A stretch of DNA of 64,000 nucleotides, taken from the NCBI GenBank assembly GCA_001687465.1, contig LVLI01000195.1, positions 50,872 to 114,871 on the forward strand. The letters are read 5' to 3'. The position numbers and the translations under genes are program-made. The DNA comes from Halocafeteria seosinensis. Taxonomy: Eukaryota; Sar; Bigyra; Bicosoecida. The notes under the pieces are model-generated. The model saw nothing but the letters and a program-made list of their open reading frames with translations, did no database searches and was not told where the DNA came from. Of the stretch, positions 42,977-55,554 are shown in pieces (within the stretch, counting starts at the first letter, position 1; each line of letters begins with the position of its first letter).

Positions 42977-45900
42977 ATGAGCCGTCGACGCAGTGGGGCT
43001 TTAAGTGGCAGCGAAGCAGCTCCGAGCCATTCTTTGAAGAAGAACTCAGACTTAAGTGATGCTATCGAGGAAATCGAGGAAGATAGTTCGATCGGTGGCG
43101 AATCCCTGGAAGAAAATGACGAAGAGGAAGTGCGAGTCGCATTGAAAAACGCGTTCGAGGAATCAGGGCAGACTTTGAACAAGCAATTAGTGCTCGATAT
43201 TCAAACGGCATTTGATTTATTGGAGTTAGAAGGTATGTCGCGGGACGTAGTGTTGTGTGTGTCAATGTATGTTTATTGTTTCTTCTTTGCTGTGGGATTC
43301 AGAAATTAGTGAAAAGCAGTTCCTCAGTACACTAGCTGAGACCTTTGCCGTCAAATTCAAGAAGCGCAGTGAGAAAGAGGCTACCCTGAAATACTTTAGG
43401 TGCGATACTGCTCGAAAACTTGGGTTGTTTCCATGCAGCTCGCTAACGTTGTTCTCTGTCTGGCGCTCGCTCGCAGAACCGAGAAAAATGTCATCAAGGT
43501 GGCAGATTTTGTAGATTTCATCAAGAAGAAATTCTCTGATGAGGATAAGGAGAGTGGGCAGGACTCAGAGAGAGAAAAGATAAAGGTGAATCGCCCTGGT
43601 AGTGCGGTAAGAAGGAAAGTAGAAGACGCTGCAGGGCGCAAACCCGTTCGCCCGCGGAGTGGTAGGAGTAGCAGCAGCGGTGGTGATGCACCGGCTGAGC
43701 GGAAAGATCCCGAAGAATCTGCAGATGACACTGAAGGATCCATTGACGGTGAAGAGAAAGTTGAAGACGTAACCGATGAAGAAGAGCCTTCTCCCGAATT
43801 CCATGCTGGGGAAAGAGTTAAAGCCCGTTTTCGTGGAAAGGAGAACAAGAAGTTCTATAGTAAGGCGACCTCGGCTGCGTTCCATGGTAGTAGTGTTACA
43901 GCGTTTACTGATATCTGACTGCAGTGGGGAAGATCGCCAAAGTTCATAAGGTAGTGGATTCTGTCTCTGGTGCTGGATACAAGTTTGACATAGAGTACGA
44001 CGATGGAGATAAGGACGTAAGGATATCGCCTGAGCATATAGTCTCTCTTGAGAAAAAAGCGGAAGCCGGATCAGTCAGCTCGAAGAGCTCCACACGAGAC
44101 GGCTCGCCAATCCCGAAGGACAAGAAGGGCAGTGAAACGAAACAAAACAATATGAATTCCGCAGAGAGTACTTCAGCGAGGGAGGAAGATGACGATCCGG
44201 ATTCCGATGCCCGCGCTATCTCCACTCCACACTTCTCTGTGGGTGACATTGTTGAAGCCAGATTCCGCGGAAACCCGAAAAAACCCTATTATAGTGCGTG
44301 TGCTCATTGCTTGGAAACCAATAAATCGAATTATGTAATAGTTTGCGTGTCTTCCTGCAGAAGGCAAAATCGTTGGCGTTAAGAAAGAGAGCGACCCAAG
44401 TGCTTCAGGGTCACACTTCGTTTATGACATAGATTACGATGACGGGGACAAAGACCGAGGGATTGCGGCTAGGATGATACGGAAAACGTCTGCCGTGGAG
44501 GGAACTAAGAAACCTCGATTTTCTAGAGATGACCGCGTTAAGGCCCATTTTAGAGGGAAGACCTCGAAGAAGTGCTACTGTAAGTATCCAGAGTTTACCG
44601 GGATAGAACAAAGATACGAAATATGGAAGCTGTAATAACGCAATTTCAGATGGACGTATTTCACAAGTGCATACGGAAGAAGATACCAACGGAACACGAT
44701 ACACGTATGACATCGATTACGATGACGGGGATAACGATAAACGATTGAGTGACGACGTGATTTTTGTCGTCAAGGATGAAAACACGCCTGCTTCTGATGA
44801 ATCAAATGTAGATATTGCACGATTTTCCGTTGGTGATCGCGTCAAATCTCATTTCAGAGGTAAAAAGACTAAGAAGTGTTATTGTAAGTAGGACCCTATT
44901 CTTGGGCGCTATGGATCAGCTTACGGAGCTTGCTTTGCTTTTCTGCCACTCAGATGGCAAAATTGCCAACGTTACGAAAGCAAAAGGAATCGACGGTGTT
45001 CGCTACAAGTATGACATCGACTATGATGATGGTGATAAAGATAAAGGGCTTACCGACGATGTAATTTACGCCGTTGAGGATAAAGCGAAGAAGTCCGAAG
45101 AACCATCGCCCCCCGATGAAGTGGAGGAGGACACTTCGGTTTCTAATGTAGCCCCCTTCGCAGAAGGAGATAAGGTGGAGGCGCAATTCAGAGGTCGCCC
45201 CAAAATGAAATTCTATTGTAAGTGGAACAGACTAGCAATGCCTGCGGGGCTGTATTTCTATTACGAGTCGGGCACTCCTGTGATTACGATCCAGCCGGGA
45301 AAATCGAGAAAGTGAACGAGGTCAAGGACCCAATCTCCAAAGCTACCACGTACACGTACGATGTCTTGTATGATGACGGTGACAAAGATCGAGGGTTGAG
45401 TGAAAAGTTTATCAGACTTAAAGAGCGGACCACCGGCAATGCTGTTTCTGAGAAGCCGAAGAGTGCCAGATACGAAGTCGGACAGCGCGTTAAGGCTCGC
45501 TTCAGAGGAAGGCCAAGGAGCATTTTGAAGAGTAAGATATCTGTTGTTGGACGTTCAAGAGGGTATATGAGCTTAAATTGCTGTTTAAATACAGGGGGGA
45601 AAATAACGGAGGTTCACGTGGACGGGGCAACATCATCAGTTAGATATGATTTGGAATATGATGATGGTACAAAGGATACTAGCCTGGGGGAGAGTGCCAT
45701 CCAGGAAGAGGATGCCACTGAGGAAGAAGCACCAAGCTCGGATGCAGAATCTGCTGGTGGCACTGAAGGTGCCAAGTTTTCAATTGGAGATGCAGTCAAA
45801 GCCCGTTACAAAGGAAGGAGAACAAACCCCTTACTTAGTAAGTCCAACTGGTTATGTTACCGTTTTGACCTCATGATAGAGTGAAGTGTTATCTGTACAG

Positions 45901-48900
45901 GGGGTAAAATCACTTCGCTTAGACGGAAAAAAGACCCAATTACGAAAAGGTTTACGATTGCATATGATATAAAGTACGAAGATGGACGTATTGATAAAGA
46001 CCTTACCGAACAACACCTCGAGGCAGACATCAAGGAACTTGACGAGGAAGAGGGGAAAACTGAACAGACGGAGGATGCTGCAAAATTTTCTGAAGGCGAT
46101 AGAGTTTTATCGCATTTCCGGGGCAAAAAGGAGAAAAAAATGTATCGTAAGTCCTATGTGTGAACTATGTTTGGTGTTCAGTAGTCAGTAGACATTCTGT
46201 TTCAGCCGGGAAGATTGCCAGAGTTCACCGTGTCCGAGATGCGCTCACTGAGGAGTGGATGTACAAGTACGATATTGACTATGACGACGGCGACAAGGAT
46301 AGAAGAGTTGATGAAGCAATGATCAAAAGAAAAGATTCTGAAGAAGAATCGGAGAGAGAGAAGAGTGGACCCAAGACAGGACCCCAGAAAAGCAGTGTAG
46401 AATGGAAGTTTGACCTCGGAGATAAGATTAGAGCTCGTCCTGGAGGCGATCTTCTTAAGCGACATGCGAGTAAGTACCCGTGTGGACTTTGATTGCTTTT
46501 AATTGTAATCACTGCCCGGTTTGCGTTCAGATGGCGAAATTCTTCGGAGGAACGAACGATACGACCCATTGAGCAAGAAACACAACTGTGTTTACGACAT
46601 CAAATACGACGACGGAAAGATCGACAGGGGAGTTCAGGAAAAAGACATAGAAAAGCGCGACGAAACGCCAATAAAATCCGACGACGGAGAAACCTCAGCG
46701 CCGTTTAGGGTGGGTCAGCGCATTGAAGCCCATTTTCGCGGCGACAAGAGGAAGAAACGCTACGGTAAGGTGCAGCGTCGCCGCAACAGGTATTGCCTCC
46801 ATTCATCCGGTTTCCCCTTCGTCTTGCAGCTGGAAAAATTGCTAAAGTAAATACGCGCAAGGACATTTTATCAGATAAAGTCAACTATACATTTGATATT
46901 GACTATGACGATGGAGATAAGGATAAGAACATCCCAGCGACCGTTATTTACTCACTAGAACCTGAGGAAACAGAAGACGAAGACCAGAAGGAGGAAGAAT
47001 CTGTTGATAAAAGGAGTAAAATGACCCAAGGAACTGGCTCATCCCCAGCTTTTGGTGAAGGCGATAGAGTGAAAGCCCGATTCCGTGGTGATCCGAGGAA
47101 GAAGTTTTACTGTGAGTCGGCACGCTACAGCTTGCGAAACCATTGTGCATACAACTCGCGCGTTATTGTTTTCTCGCAGATGGGAAGATCTCCGTCGTGC
47201 ACAAGTCTGGTAGTGGGTACCTATACGATATTGCGTATGATGACGGTGATAAAGATTCGCGTCTGAAGCCATCCGTTATTGAGAAAGTGGACGAGACAGA
47301 CAAAAAGGAACGGCCAAAGTCGACGGAGGAAGAAACGGCAGCAGGCGCGAAATTCGATGAAGGAGATCGAGTAGAAGCGCATTTTCGGGGTGATCCTCGT
47401 AAGAAATTGTACAGTAAGTGTCTTCAAAGGGTGGCCTCAACAATGAGTTGCCGCATCTGCATTTGCTCTATCCAGAGGGGACAATTGCCCGAGTCCATAA
47501 GGCTCGAAATAAGGAGGGAACACAGGAATTTGTATATGACATTGACTATGACGACGGTGACAAAGACAGACGCATACAAGAGGATATGATCAAGAAAGTA
47601 TCCACAGGGAGTACGGCAAAAAGCGAGTCTTCTGCAGAAAAAGGGTCTCCGGCTTATGAAGAGGGAGACAAAGTCAAAGTCAAGGATAAAGAACGAGGAA
47701 AGTCGGTGCTGAAGAGTAAGTGTGCAATCACAGATAGAGAGAGAGAGAGAGACGGACGTATAGCAGATGCTGGACTTCATACTCATTTTGCAGAAGCAAA
47801 GATTGTGAGAGTGCACAAACGGCGAACAGGCATGTCAGGAATCGAACGTGAGTATGACATCCATTACGAGAACGGAGCAAAAGAGCAGCACGTTCCTTCT
47901 GACCGTATTGATAGTGTGGTAGACGAAGCAGAGGAAGATTATTCTTCTGCTTCCGAAAACGAGGACGCGGCCCCTCGACAAGGTGCCGTAAAAGCACGAG
48001 GACGAAGAAAAGAAGATGGTGATGCCAGAAGAGATATCCGGAGAGGAGACACCGAATCAACAGGGAGATGGGAGCCCAGTGCGTCAGATAATTTTGTGGG
48101 CGCTGCCCCAATCGTAGAACCTATAGCCTCTTCAGAGTTTGGAGAAGGAAAACAGCTAATATCTCATGCGAGACAAGCTGAAATGGGGATGCTCGCTACT
48201 GATTTAGCCCAGCTGCGCGTCGACCTGCTCCCGTCGCTTATTCGTCTTTGCGCTGAACAGAAAGCCAGGAGCCCCAATGCACCTGATGTCGAGTACCATA
48301 ATGAGGTAGCAAGAGTTCCCATCCGCCCTGACGAGCTAGAAGAGTGGCTGGAAGCGCGATTTTCTGTGTATGATCGCGACCAGGAACATTATATTAGCCG
48401 AGATGGCCTGATGTCTGCATTGGCACGTCTACAGATTACTTTAACCACTCGAGAACTCCGTGCTATCCGATCCGCCTTTAGACAGCGTCATGAAGAAGAC
48501 AGGGATACGCCTTCTCGGATATCGTACAAGAGAGTGGCAAAACTATTTGGTGGGTCGTTTTCGACCGCAATAGGTGTACTTGAATCTGTAGAAAGCATGT
48601 CAAGATCGCGACGGACAAAAACTAGGAAGTCGTCTCCAAAGCGGGTTGCAAAACGAGAGGCCAATGGCTCACCTGCTCGCGGCACTACTCTTGACGAGCT
48701 CTTGGACAATGCGGATACAAGTGAATTCTTTGGTCAACTAAACAGTGCGCACTTTCCTGAAGGCACACTGGCACATTGGCTCCAAACCACCGCAAGTCCT
48801 GTTGAACAGACCAACTTTGCGGAATTTCTTACCCTTCTGTCCTACTTCGAGCGTCGTGTTGGTCTGCAGCAACGCTCTAATAATTCCAGCACCCAAACGG

Positions 48901-49073
48901 CGTTGAACAGCGCAATGCCCGGTAGTCGCCAACATTCACAGAGGCCTCAAGTAGAGTCTGACATTTTACAACCCGAAACAGTCCACAATGGTGTGCCAGC
49001 GGAAAGGGAGGACGATGCGTTAATAATCCAGTTGGGTACAAGGCTTCGAGCTGGTCTTCGTTTCTACACCTGA
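42977..49073 (+). CDS. Protein with 13 tandem Tudor-like repeats and EF-hand-like ends (1693 aa, 16 exons)
   Basis: Exons start/end: 42977-43232, 43303-43399, 43477-43859, 43925-44293, 44361-44579, 44650-44883, 44954-45217, 45295-45531, 45595-45837, 45901-46146, 46206-46469, 46531-46764, 46830-47111, 47180-47413, 47476-47715 and 47794-49073. Each repeat reads roughly F..GDRVKARFRG...KKFY, then GKI..VH, then Y.YDIDYDDGDKD, then a short tail and a linker. This is a Tudor/Agenet-like beta-barrel with an aromatic and acidic face. The intron always falls between KKFY and GKI in phase 1, so the 12 exons from 43925 to 47715 are symmetric and multiples of 3. The N-terminal ~110 residues and a C-terminal segment (DRDQEHYISRDG) look EF-hand-like. 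Tudor folds usually bind methylated Lys/Arg in chromatin proteins. A chromatin role is inferred; the ligand is unknown. Confidence 0.85.
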
Positions 49074-50349
49074 AGCAGAGAAATCTTCCAAACTAAGTCG
49101 CTAAACCTAATCATTCCTTTGCTGGGTTGTTCCCTCGAAATGTTTCTGAAAATCCAGAACTCTTCTATCTTTCATCCACTAGAGTCTACGCTCTTCCAAA
49201 GAATTGATTCATGCCGGCTATAGCTGATGCTGTCCTCTCTAATGGGGCTGAAAGCTGCGTACCGACATTTGAAGCGTGGTTTCCGATGGGGTGCGTTGGA
49301 ACTTCACCTGACAGGCCCTCTTGTCGAACACCCCGAGTTGATTCTCGGGCCAGCCCATAATTGAAATCAATTTACATCGTTTGCATTATTTCTAAAGATA
49401 TTTGAAAGAGTTAGCCTAAACTAACCGATAATGGAGGCTTTCTGGGTATAGCTTTCACTAACTTTCCCCGTACCTCGAGCCCAACATTACGCCCAAGAAA
49501 GCATTCCACCCTAGCACAATCAAAGTAGACAATAGGAGTACATGGTAGGCCTTGATTGACAATACTGGAAATCGAGGTTTCAGGGATCGATACTTATATA
49601 ACCTTTTCATATTTTGGTATACAGAGTTCGTAAAAAGCTGAGACAACTTTTCCAAGGAAGCTCTTGGTTTTTCTCTTAGATACTTAGAGACGCGCAGACA
49701 ACCCATGACATGGGATGCAGCCTGCATGGAAAAGAGTAGCGCATGACACAGGAAAAAGCATGAACGGCTATTGAGAGAAAGACGACAGCCTACTATAGAA
49801 AACGCCATGTTTCAGGCGCTGCCATGCTGTAACCGGGTTTAAAGTTACAGTACTTGCAAGGAGTCCGACCAGACATGGGTAAAACAGGGAATACATGAAA
49901 GTAAAGCCTCTAGTACATATATCGGACAAGTGCGAAGTGGGAACACAAGCCTTTGAATGATCAAGCGGAAGAGAGGTAGCCTTCCAGACTGCCTACTCAG
50001 CGTATCAGCGTACTGGCTGAAGGCATATGATTCTCGGATCGTTTCGGTTATGGCCTATCGGCTAAGTAGCGCCACGTATACTGCATTGATAAATTTTATT
50101 TCCGACGCAGTAGTCCGCACCGGTTTGGTCCTGAACACCGCAGCAGCTGTCAACATGGAATGAGATAGGGCGATGGCAGCGAGGACATTACAACTACGAA
50201 AGAAGATGCTGAGCTCAAACAGCTTATCATACAGGCGCAAACTTTTATGCGAACTAGGAATTTCTTGGATCCTTTGTCCCACACATTGTCACGAACGCCA
50301 AGTACAAAAAGGGTTCCTCATGCCGATGGCACGCCGGGCTCTGCGGAAC
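49074..50349. other. Gene-poor segment after the Tudor-repeat gene
   Basis: About 1.3 kb. It holds one possible ORF (listed separately at 49458-49808) and otherwise only short frames. This marks the change from the gene-dense left part to the repeat-rich right end. Confidence 0.35.
49458..49808 (-). CDS. Possible small membrane protein, unrecognised (116 aa)
   Basis: An ATG-started minus-strand ORF. It has a hydrophobic N-terminal stretch (around CFFLCHALLFSMQA), a basic middle with KYLREKPRASLEKLSQLF, and a second hydrophobic stretch (VLLLSTLIVLGWNAFLGVML) near the C-terminus. No family is recognised and there is no supporting paralogue in the window. The ORF length is near what chance could give, so it may not be a gene. 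Confidence 0.25.
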   Translation of the reverse strand: MAFSIVGCRLSLNSRSCFFLCHALLFSMQAASHVMGCLRVSKYLREKPRASLEKLSQLFTNSVYQNMKRLYKYRSLKPRFPVLSIKAYHVLLLSTLIVLGWNAFLGVMLGSRYGES

Positions 50350-50495
50350 TTCAGACGGCCAAACTGTCAGTCACGTTGATGCACCACAACGTGAAGATTT
50401 TGGAGCGGTTCCGGGTAGGGTTCACCCCTCACACGGCGTAGCGTAGCCTGTAGCAGACACGTCTTACTGTAGGAGCAATACTAATACACACCCTA
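50350..50495 (+). repeat. Dispersed repeat, copy 2
   Basis: A long, well-kept copy: it contains GTCAGTCACGTTGATGCACC, GTGAAGATTTTGGAGCGG, GTAGGGTTCACCCCTCACAC and GCGTAGCGTAGCCTGTAGCA, and ends GGAGCAATACTAATACACAC. The copies at 62555-62670 and 62690-62830 share the same words. No terminal inverted repeat or ORF is evident. Confidence 0.75.
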
Positions 50496-50771
50496 TCCTA
50501 GGCTAGCAATTTCCAGACACGCGCGCCCCTTGTTAGAACGGATGAAGTTTATGCCTTCAATGCGTTCCCAATGGATCTGTTTTCTCTACCATGTTCCAGA
50601 ATGACCGGCCATGATAGCGCTAGGTTTTGTGCGGTAAAAGTGTTCCGGCCAATGTAACAGAGGGTAAGCTGTATGAGAATGGGGATTGAACATAGCAGAC
50701 TTGCCTTAGTTTGAATTTTCGGTTACATTGGATTTATTTTGCTGCGAAGTTATCATTAAAATTGCGCATTT

Positions 50772-52135
50772 TCATGGACTGCGCATCTGCTCATTTTCTC
50801 GGGAGGTGTCTTCAGACTGTCGAGACGACTTAAACATCCTCGAATGAAATATACTCCTAAATATCGGGAGTTTGCTTCCCAGCTTCTCTGTTGTCAAAGC
50901 ATGAGTAGTCAAGTCACTTACTGCTTTCTCGTAAGTGTCTTTAAAACTGTCTGTTGTATTTCTATGAAGGTAAAAAGTTTCACGTTGGCCCACACTGGCA
51001 CTACTTTGCATCGGTCGACAAATTCGTTTTTCTGCCATTGATGCCTCCTTCCTACCACTACAGGTAGTACAGAGCGCTAACGGCCAACCGGTTTGGTAGC
51101 TTGTCAGTGGCTGCGAATGCCTACTCGCCATTTTAAATAATTTCCTCGGTCCGCCTGAGCGAGGCATATATGCAGAGTCATGAGAACCACAATTACTGAA
51201 GCGAATGAAGTTCCCGAATGTTTTGATAGATGGCTCTATACTCCGTGATACGTGCCTAATCCGTTTGTATGACGTTTCTAGTTGTGACTCCGAAAAAGAG
51301 CTTGAGGCTGAGGAAACACTTAGATCACCCATCATGGAGCTCTCACCTCTATTCCGTATGTCCCACTCTCTTTCACGTATTCTCGGGTGGTTTCTAAATC
51401 CTACCAATGTGAGACTGGCTTGAGTATCGTTTGCGTCTATATGTTCTTGATACGGTTTTTCTCGTCGAAGGCGCATTTCTTGCGGCTTAGTCGCCTTTCG
51501 AGCTGGGGGAAGCCCATGTTCCTCAGGGAAATTAATCCTTGCCCTATCCCTTCCACGCAACGAAAGTGCTGCATTGTCAAAGACCCTTGCAGCTTCCTCG
51601 GGGGTTCGGTACCTGCAGTGTCTTCGAAAGTCTTCGAATGTAATATGGCGGTTGGAGTAGGTTACAATCGACTTACGCTCCGTAGTACAAGGTTTTCCCC
51701 TTGTTTTTTATTTTAACTTCGTAAGAGTTCGCAGTCTTCCGACTAACTCCTACAAAAGGAACTCCTTCGCGTTGCGGGGAAAGCGTGGGTGCAGAAGATG
51801 TCGTGGCAGATTCTTCTGAACTCGTTTCGTCTTCTCTCTCCTCACTCTCCATGATCTCTGTGCCGATACTCTCCAGGAAATATACTGGGAATCACTTCCG
51901 TTAAAACAAAGTGGGGGCACCTCTTTGAGGCCCAAATCAATTGTTGTACGGTTCCGACGTGGGATTGTAAAACTTCGTGGGGGTTCCCCATGGGACTAAG
52001 CGTCCTCATTGAGGGAACAAAAACGGCGGCTCCGCTCCCGGATGAAGCGCCTGTACAACTTGTACCACGGCTCGTAGACTGATCTTTTCCGAGTAATAAA
52101 TGAAAGAGGTGGAATGACAACCAGGAAAAAGTTCT
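50772..52135 (-). CDS. AP2/ERF-domain gene, 5' end unresolved
   Basis: The last exon is 51612-50772. It is preceded by a 64-nt GT-AG intron and an exon ending at 51677. The intron splits the AP2 domain: EGVPFVGVSRKTANSYEVKI and KNKGKTLYYGA lie upstream, YRTPEEAARVFDNAALSLRG and RDRARINFPEEHGLP downstream. The intron site is exactly that of the intact 61.1-kb AP2 gene. About 220 further C-terminal residues are Ser/Arg-rich. Upstream, a protein-like frame at 52138-51842 ends in a stop just before the AP2 frame becomes usable, so either another intron or a frameshift separates them, and no initiator ATG was found. The gene may be live with an unread 5' exon, or it may be decaying. Confidence 0.58.
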
Positions 52136-52404
52136 CAATTACACTTTGATATCTTTGTCAGATCAAGTTCTCTCGAGCAAAAAAGGTGTTGAAGGGTCGG
52201 TTTACGCACAAGGGGATACGAAGTCGTACTACACACTTCAAAAAGCGGTTGTATTTCTTAAGAACAATGACATAAGAAACAATCTCATTCGACAGCAAAC
52301 TCGCAATGCTTACTTGTAGACTAACAACCAAAATTGCTTTCATCTAAGTCGGCCCTCCACAAGCTCACTTCTCGGAACGGTGATGACGTCGAACAGCCGT
52401 ATAT

Positions 52405-54137
52405 TCAAGGGGGTTTTTGTCGCCTCCCTTCAACAAGTTGGTTGAAGCGAACCATAAGGAATGTAACTCTAGTGGAACGTGGAAATACGCAGGGTGTTAT
52501 TGTATTGCAATTGAAATTTGTGGTTCTGGGACATGAGCGGGTCGTTGCGAGGATACCTGAAATTTATGTTGAGGCCTACTGCAAGAAGTGTCGACAGCAC
52601 TCCTTCTCTAGCGGCGTCAAGATGTCACTGTCGACCTATTCCGAAGGGTCTGAAAGTGCTGAGGGTTGCCGTGAAGTTGTATTTCTCAATCGATGAGCTT
52701 CATTCTCCAGTGTTTCGCTCAGCTTAAACTTCTTTCTCGTATTTTCACATAGCATTGTGATAGTGCTGTTTGGGTCGCTTGCTTGAGCCTCGTCTGAGGG
52801 TCTCCTGTGAGCCAGTCCGGCTTTGATTGCTTTTTGGTCCAATGGCAAGCCGAGCTTTGCTGGAAGGTTTACCATCGCCTTTTCTCGTCCTCGAAGTCTA
52901 ATCGCAGTAACATCATAAGCGCAAGCAGCTCCCTCAGCGGTAGGAAACCTGCACGGCAGCAATAAACGAAGATATGTCGTTTTCATACTTGAGAGTTCAC
53001 CCGAGTAGTGTATCACTTACGTTCCGATGTAATTCGTTTTTCCTTTTTGCTCACCCCGACGAAAGGAACAGGAGATCTCCTCCTCTTTGGTTGCGCCTTT
53101 CTCTTGAGTTTTCGTGCTGAACGTTCCGACGACGAGTGGACTTGCTCTTCGTGGACGTTTCCAATGTATTTGCTGGGTGCCAGTATGCTTCGGAGATACT
53201 CAGTGGGTTATGGGCTCCCAAGGCAGGCGAGAGCCTACGGAGTGGAGCATCACCTCCTTGTATAGGCTTCGCCTGAGATTTTGGTCAATTAGAGTTTTTT
53301 TCTTCTTTCGTAATGCGCATCAAGCGAGGGCACCTGGTGTAAAACGAAAAGGTGCGAGAAATCCCGCGGAAACACAGTACAGCCTTCTCGACGAGAAAAA
53401 GACTTCGTTAACGGTATTTTAGGACCTCCTCTTATGAGTATCCATGAGATGGTTCAGAGGGTTCCAAAATAGTGTTTGTAAACAATAGTTTTGCATTTCC
53501 GCAATGCCCGGGGTTTGTGGTCCGGTAGAACCCCGACGTAACGTCGTCACTGAACGGCTTACGATTGTCCACCGGGATTTCCTCTCCACTCGTAGCTTTC
53601 CCTTGCCATGTGTACCCTATCCCGCTAGGTGGCGAGCAAAAGCCATCCGAACACTGGTTTTCTGACGGCCCACCCCATGAGAACAAGGCACTCCCCCGGA
53701 GCTCCCCCACATGCTTCGCTCACGGTGTCTCACAGACTATACATGCTATTGAACAGGCTTCACTTACTCTAGCTCCATCAAAAGTCCACGAAACATTCGG
53801 TTAAGGTAATGCGCGGCGACAAAGCATTAGACTGTAGTGTAATGGTCCCCATGTGCCTTCGTGTCTCCGAGTATCTTGACAGGACCTATAATGACAAGTT
53901 GTTGAAGCAGAGCGGAAAACCTCTCTGAGCGGAAAACCTATCCAGTTTCCCCCATTCGCGTGCGTATTTCTCGCCTGTTTGCTCCTATCAGACTATGATC
54001 TGGGAAACACCAACTGAGCCGATGATGGCACCTTTAGACACGCGAACATGGCCAGCAACAGCGAATGCGCTGTAGAATAAAATCCCGACACAATTCCATG
54101 GGAGGAATTCTGACGATCCAGAAGTACCACAGGTAGT
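52405..54137. repeat. Inverted repeat A, left arm
   Basis: By eye this segment matches the reverse complement of 60278-62400 along its length. Examples are the runs around 53430-53470 with 60960-61010, 53810-53960 with 60440-60600, and 54010-54137 with 60278-60420. It contains the AP2 pseudogene (53320-52636). The arm is shorter than its partner, mainly through deletions inside the pseudogene. Limits are approximate; sequence similarity stops abruptly near 54137. Confidence 0.82.
52636..53320 (-). pseudogene. AP2-domain pseudogene, degenerate copy of the 61.1-kb AP2 gene
   Basis: This copies the 61131-62186 gene in inverted orientation. The second exon is intact as a frame (FPTAEGAACAYDVTAIRLRG and so on, stop at 52636) with scattered changes such as NFPAKLG to NLPAKLG. 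The first exon is broken. About 290 bp are missing between the counterparts of 61332 and 61621, and about 35-40 bp are missing inside the AP2 domain, removing the strand after GVSKK so the domain cannot fold normally. The intron acceptor region and the start ATG (53320-53318) are still recognisable. Confidence 0.78.
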
Positions 54138-55554
54138 CGGCGAACCGTATCTTTCAACATGTATGAACAATTCGCTGCCCACACACGGAAAAGCAGGCAA
54201 AGAGGTAGACCCATTACAAGATTTTATGGTGTGTCGTTCTCCCCTCCAAATTGACCAGTTTCCATCCGTTCCAGCCGTAGACTCATCTCAGTGTAAGCTG
54301 CGGGAGGAGACGAGTCACCTCTGAGCTGCATGGGCCCTCAGGCTTAATGGAAAGTATTAGAGTATTTAATGCCAAAGAGGATAAGCTCAAGACCCACCAG
54401 GGTTGTCCATGGTTCTTGCGTGGACAAACTCTCAACTCCTGACCTGTGCCACCATGATCCCCTTGGTGAGGCCATCAATGGCCATATACGAAGGTTGCAG
54501 TTTAATTTAGCCGACAATAAACTCTGTGTCCTTACTCCCTTACTATGGGCTATATATTGAGCAACAGTTACGTTGAGGCCTCAAGTACTTGATGGTATCC
54601 TTCGTTGGTTCCATACACAGCATCACTCTTCCGTACAATACTACGAATTACTCGTCTGCATATCCACGTGGTATGCAAGGTTTTGATTCCAACTAGGCTG
54701 GTTATGAAATGATGGACAATACTACCGGAAAGACCGACTTCTCTGTCCTGGAGGCGTGGTAGAGTTCTCACCCTTCTCACACCGTGAGACTCACACCTCG
54801 GGCCGTGCGCTCGGGCGTGGAACACTATTTTGGACACTCTACACGAAGTGTTAGCGAGCATCCCATCCTATTCCTACAGTGAATTTACCTTGAGAAAAAA
54901 GTGATCCTTGGGTCCATGTAACTTTTATCGGCGAGGAAGCGGCGGACGGTGTTTATGCTTGATACGTCACACCGCGGTACTTCTGAAGTACCTGCTTCAA
55001 CGGTAGGGGAGGTTGTACTACCGTTAGACCGATGTTTGTTTTGCTGGAATGAGATGAACACCACAGGTCTAATTCAGTTATACCACTTGATCTATGTCGC
55101 TCTTACAACGAGCAGCAACATGAATTTGTTGGACATAATACATATGGATGTTTGGAAGGTTCCTGGCAGGAACTTCCTGGCTGTTATGGTCTGCAACGCC
55201 GACTTCTCCACAATGCCTTGTTTCTAAACACAGCAATAGCTATGAGATGCGTCGAAACGCAGCTCCAGCGCTCAGACGCTGGAGCGCTCCATCAAGCAAA
55301 CATCGAAGAAATGGGTCTCGTCAAGGTTGGCGCAAGAAGCAAATGAAGGACATATTTGAAGTACGATGCGCGCCAACGCTTCCCAGTGGGACAACTTCGT
55401 CTAACTCGAGATGCACAGTCTCTTACACACGAAAAAATTCTTGCTCGAGTTGACAACATCACTTCGCTCCCGAGAGGCATTTCCTCAGTCCATGACCGAA
55501 GCCTGCAGTCCTATTGCAACCATTGTCAAACAAGGGAGTAGTTCTTCCTGCCTG
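54138..55554. other. Unique spacer between repeat arms
   Basis: About 1.4 kb with only short, interrupted frames. The stretch 55200-55540 has several short overlapping ORFs that may be further decayed parts of the helicase-bearing element just downstream, but I cannot show homology. Confidence 0.3.
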
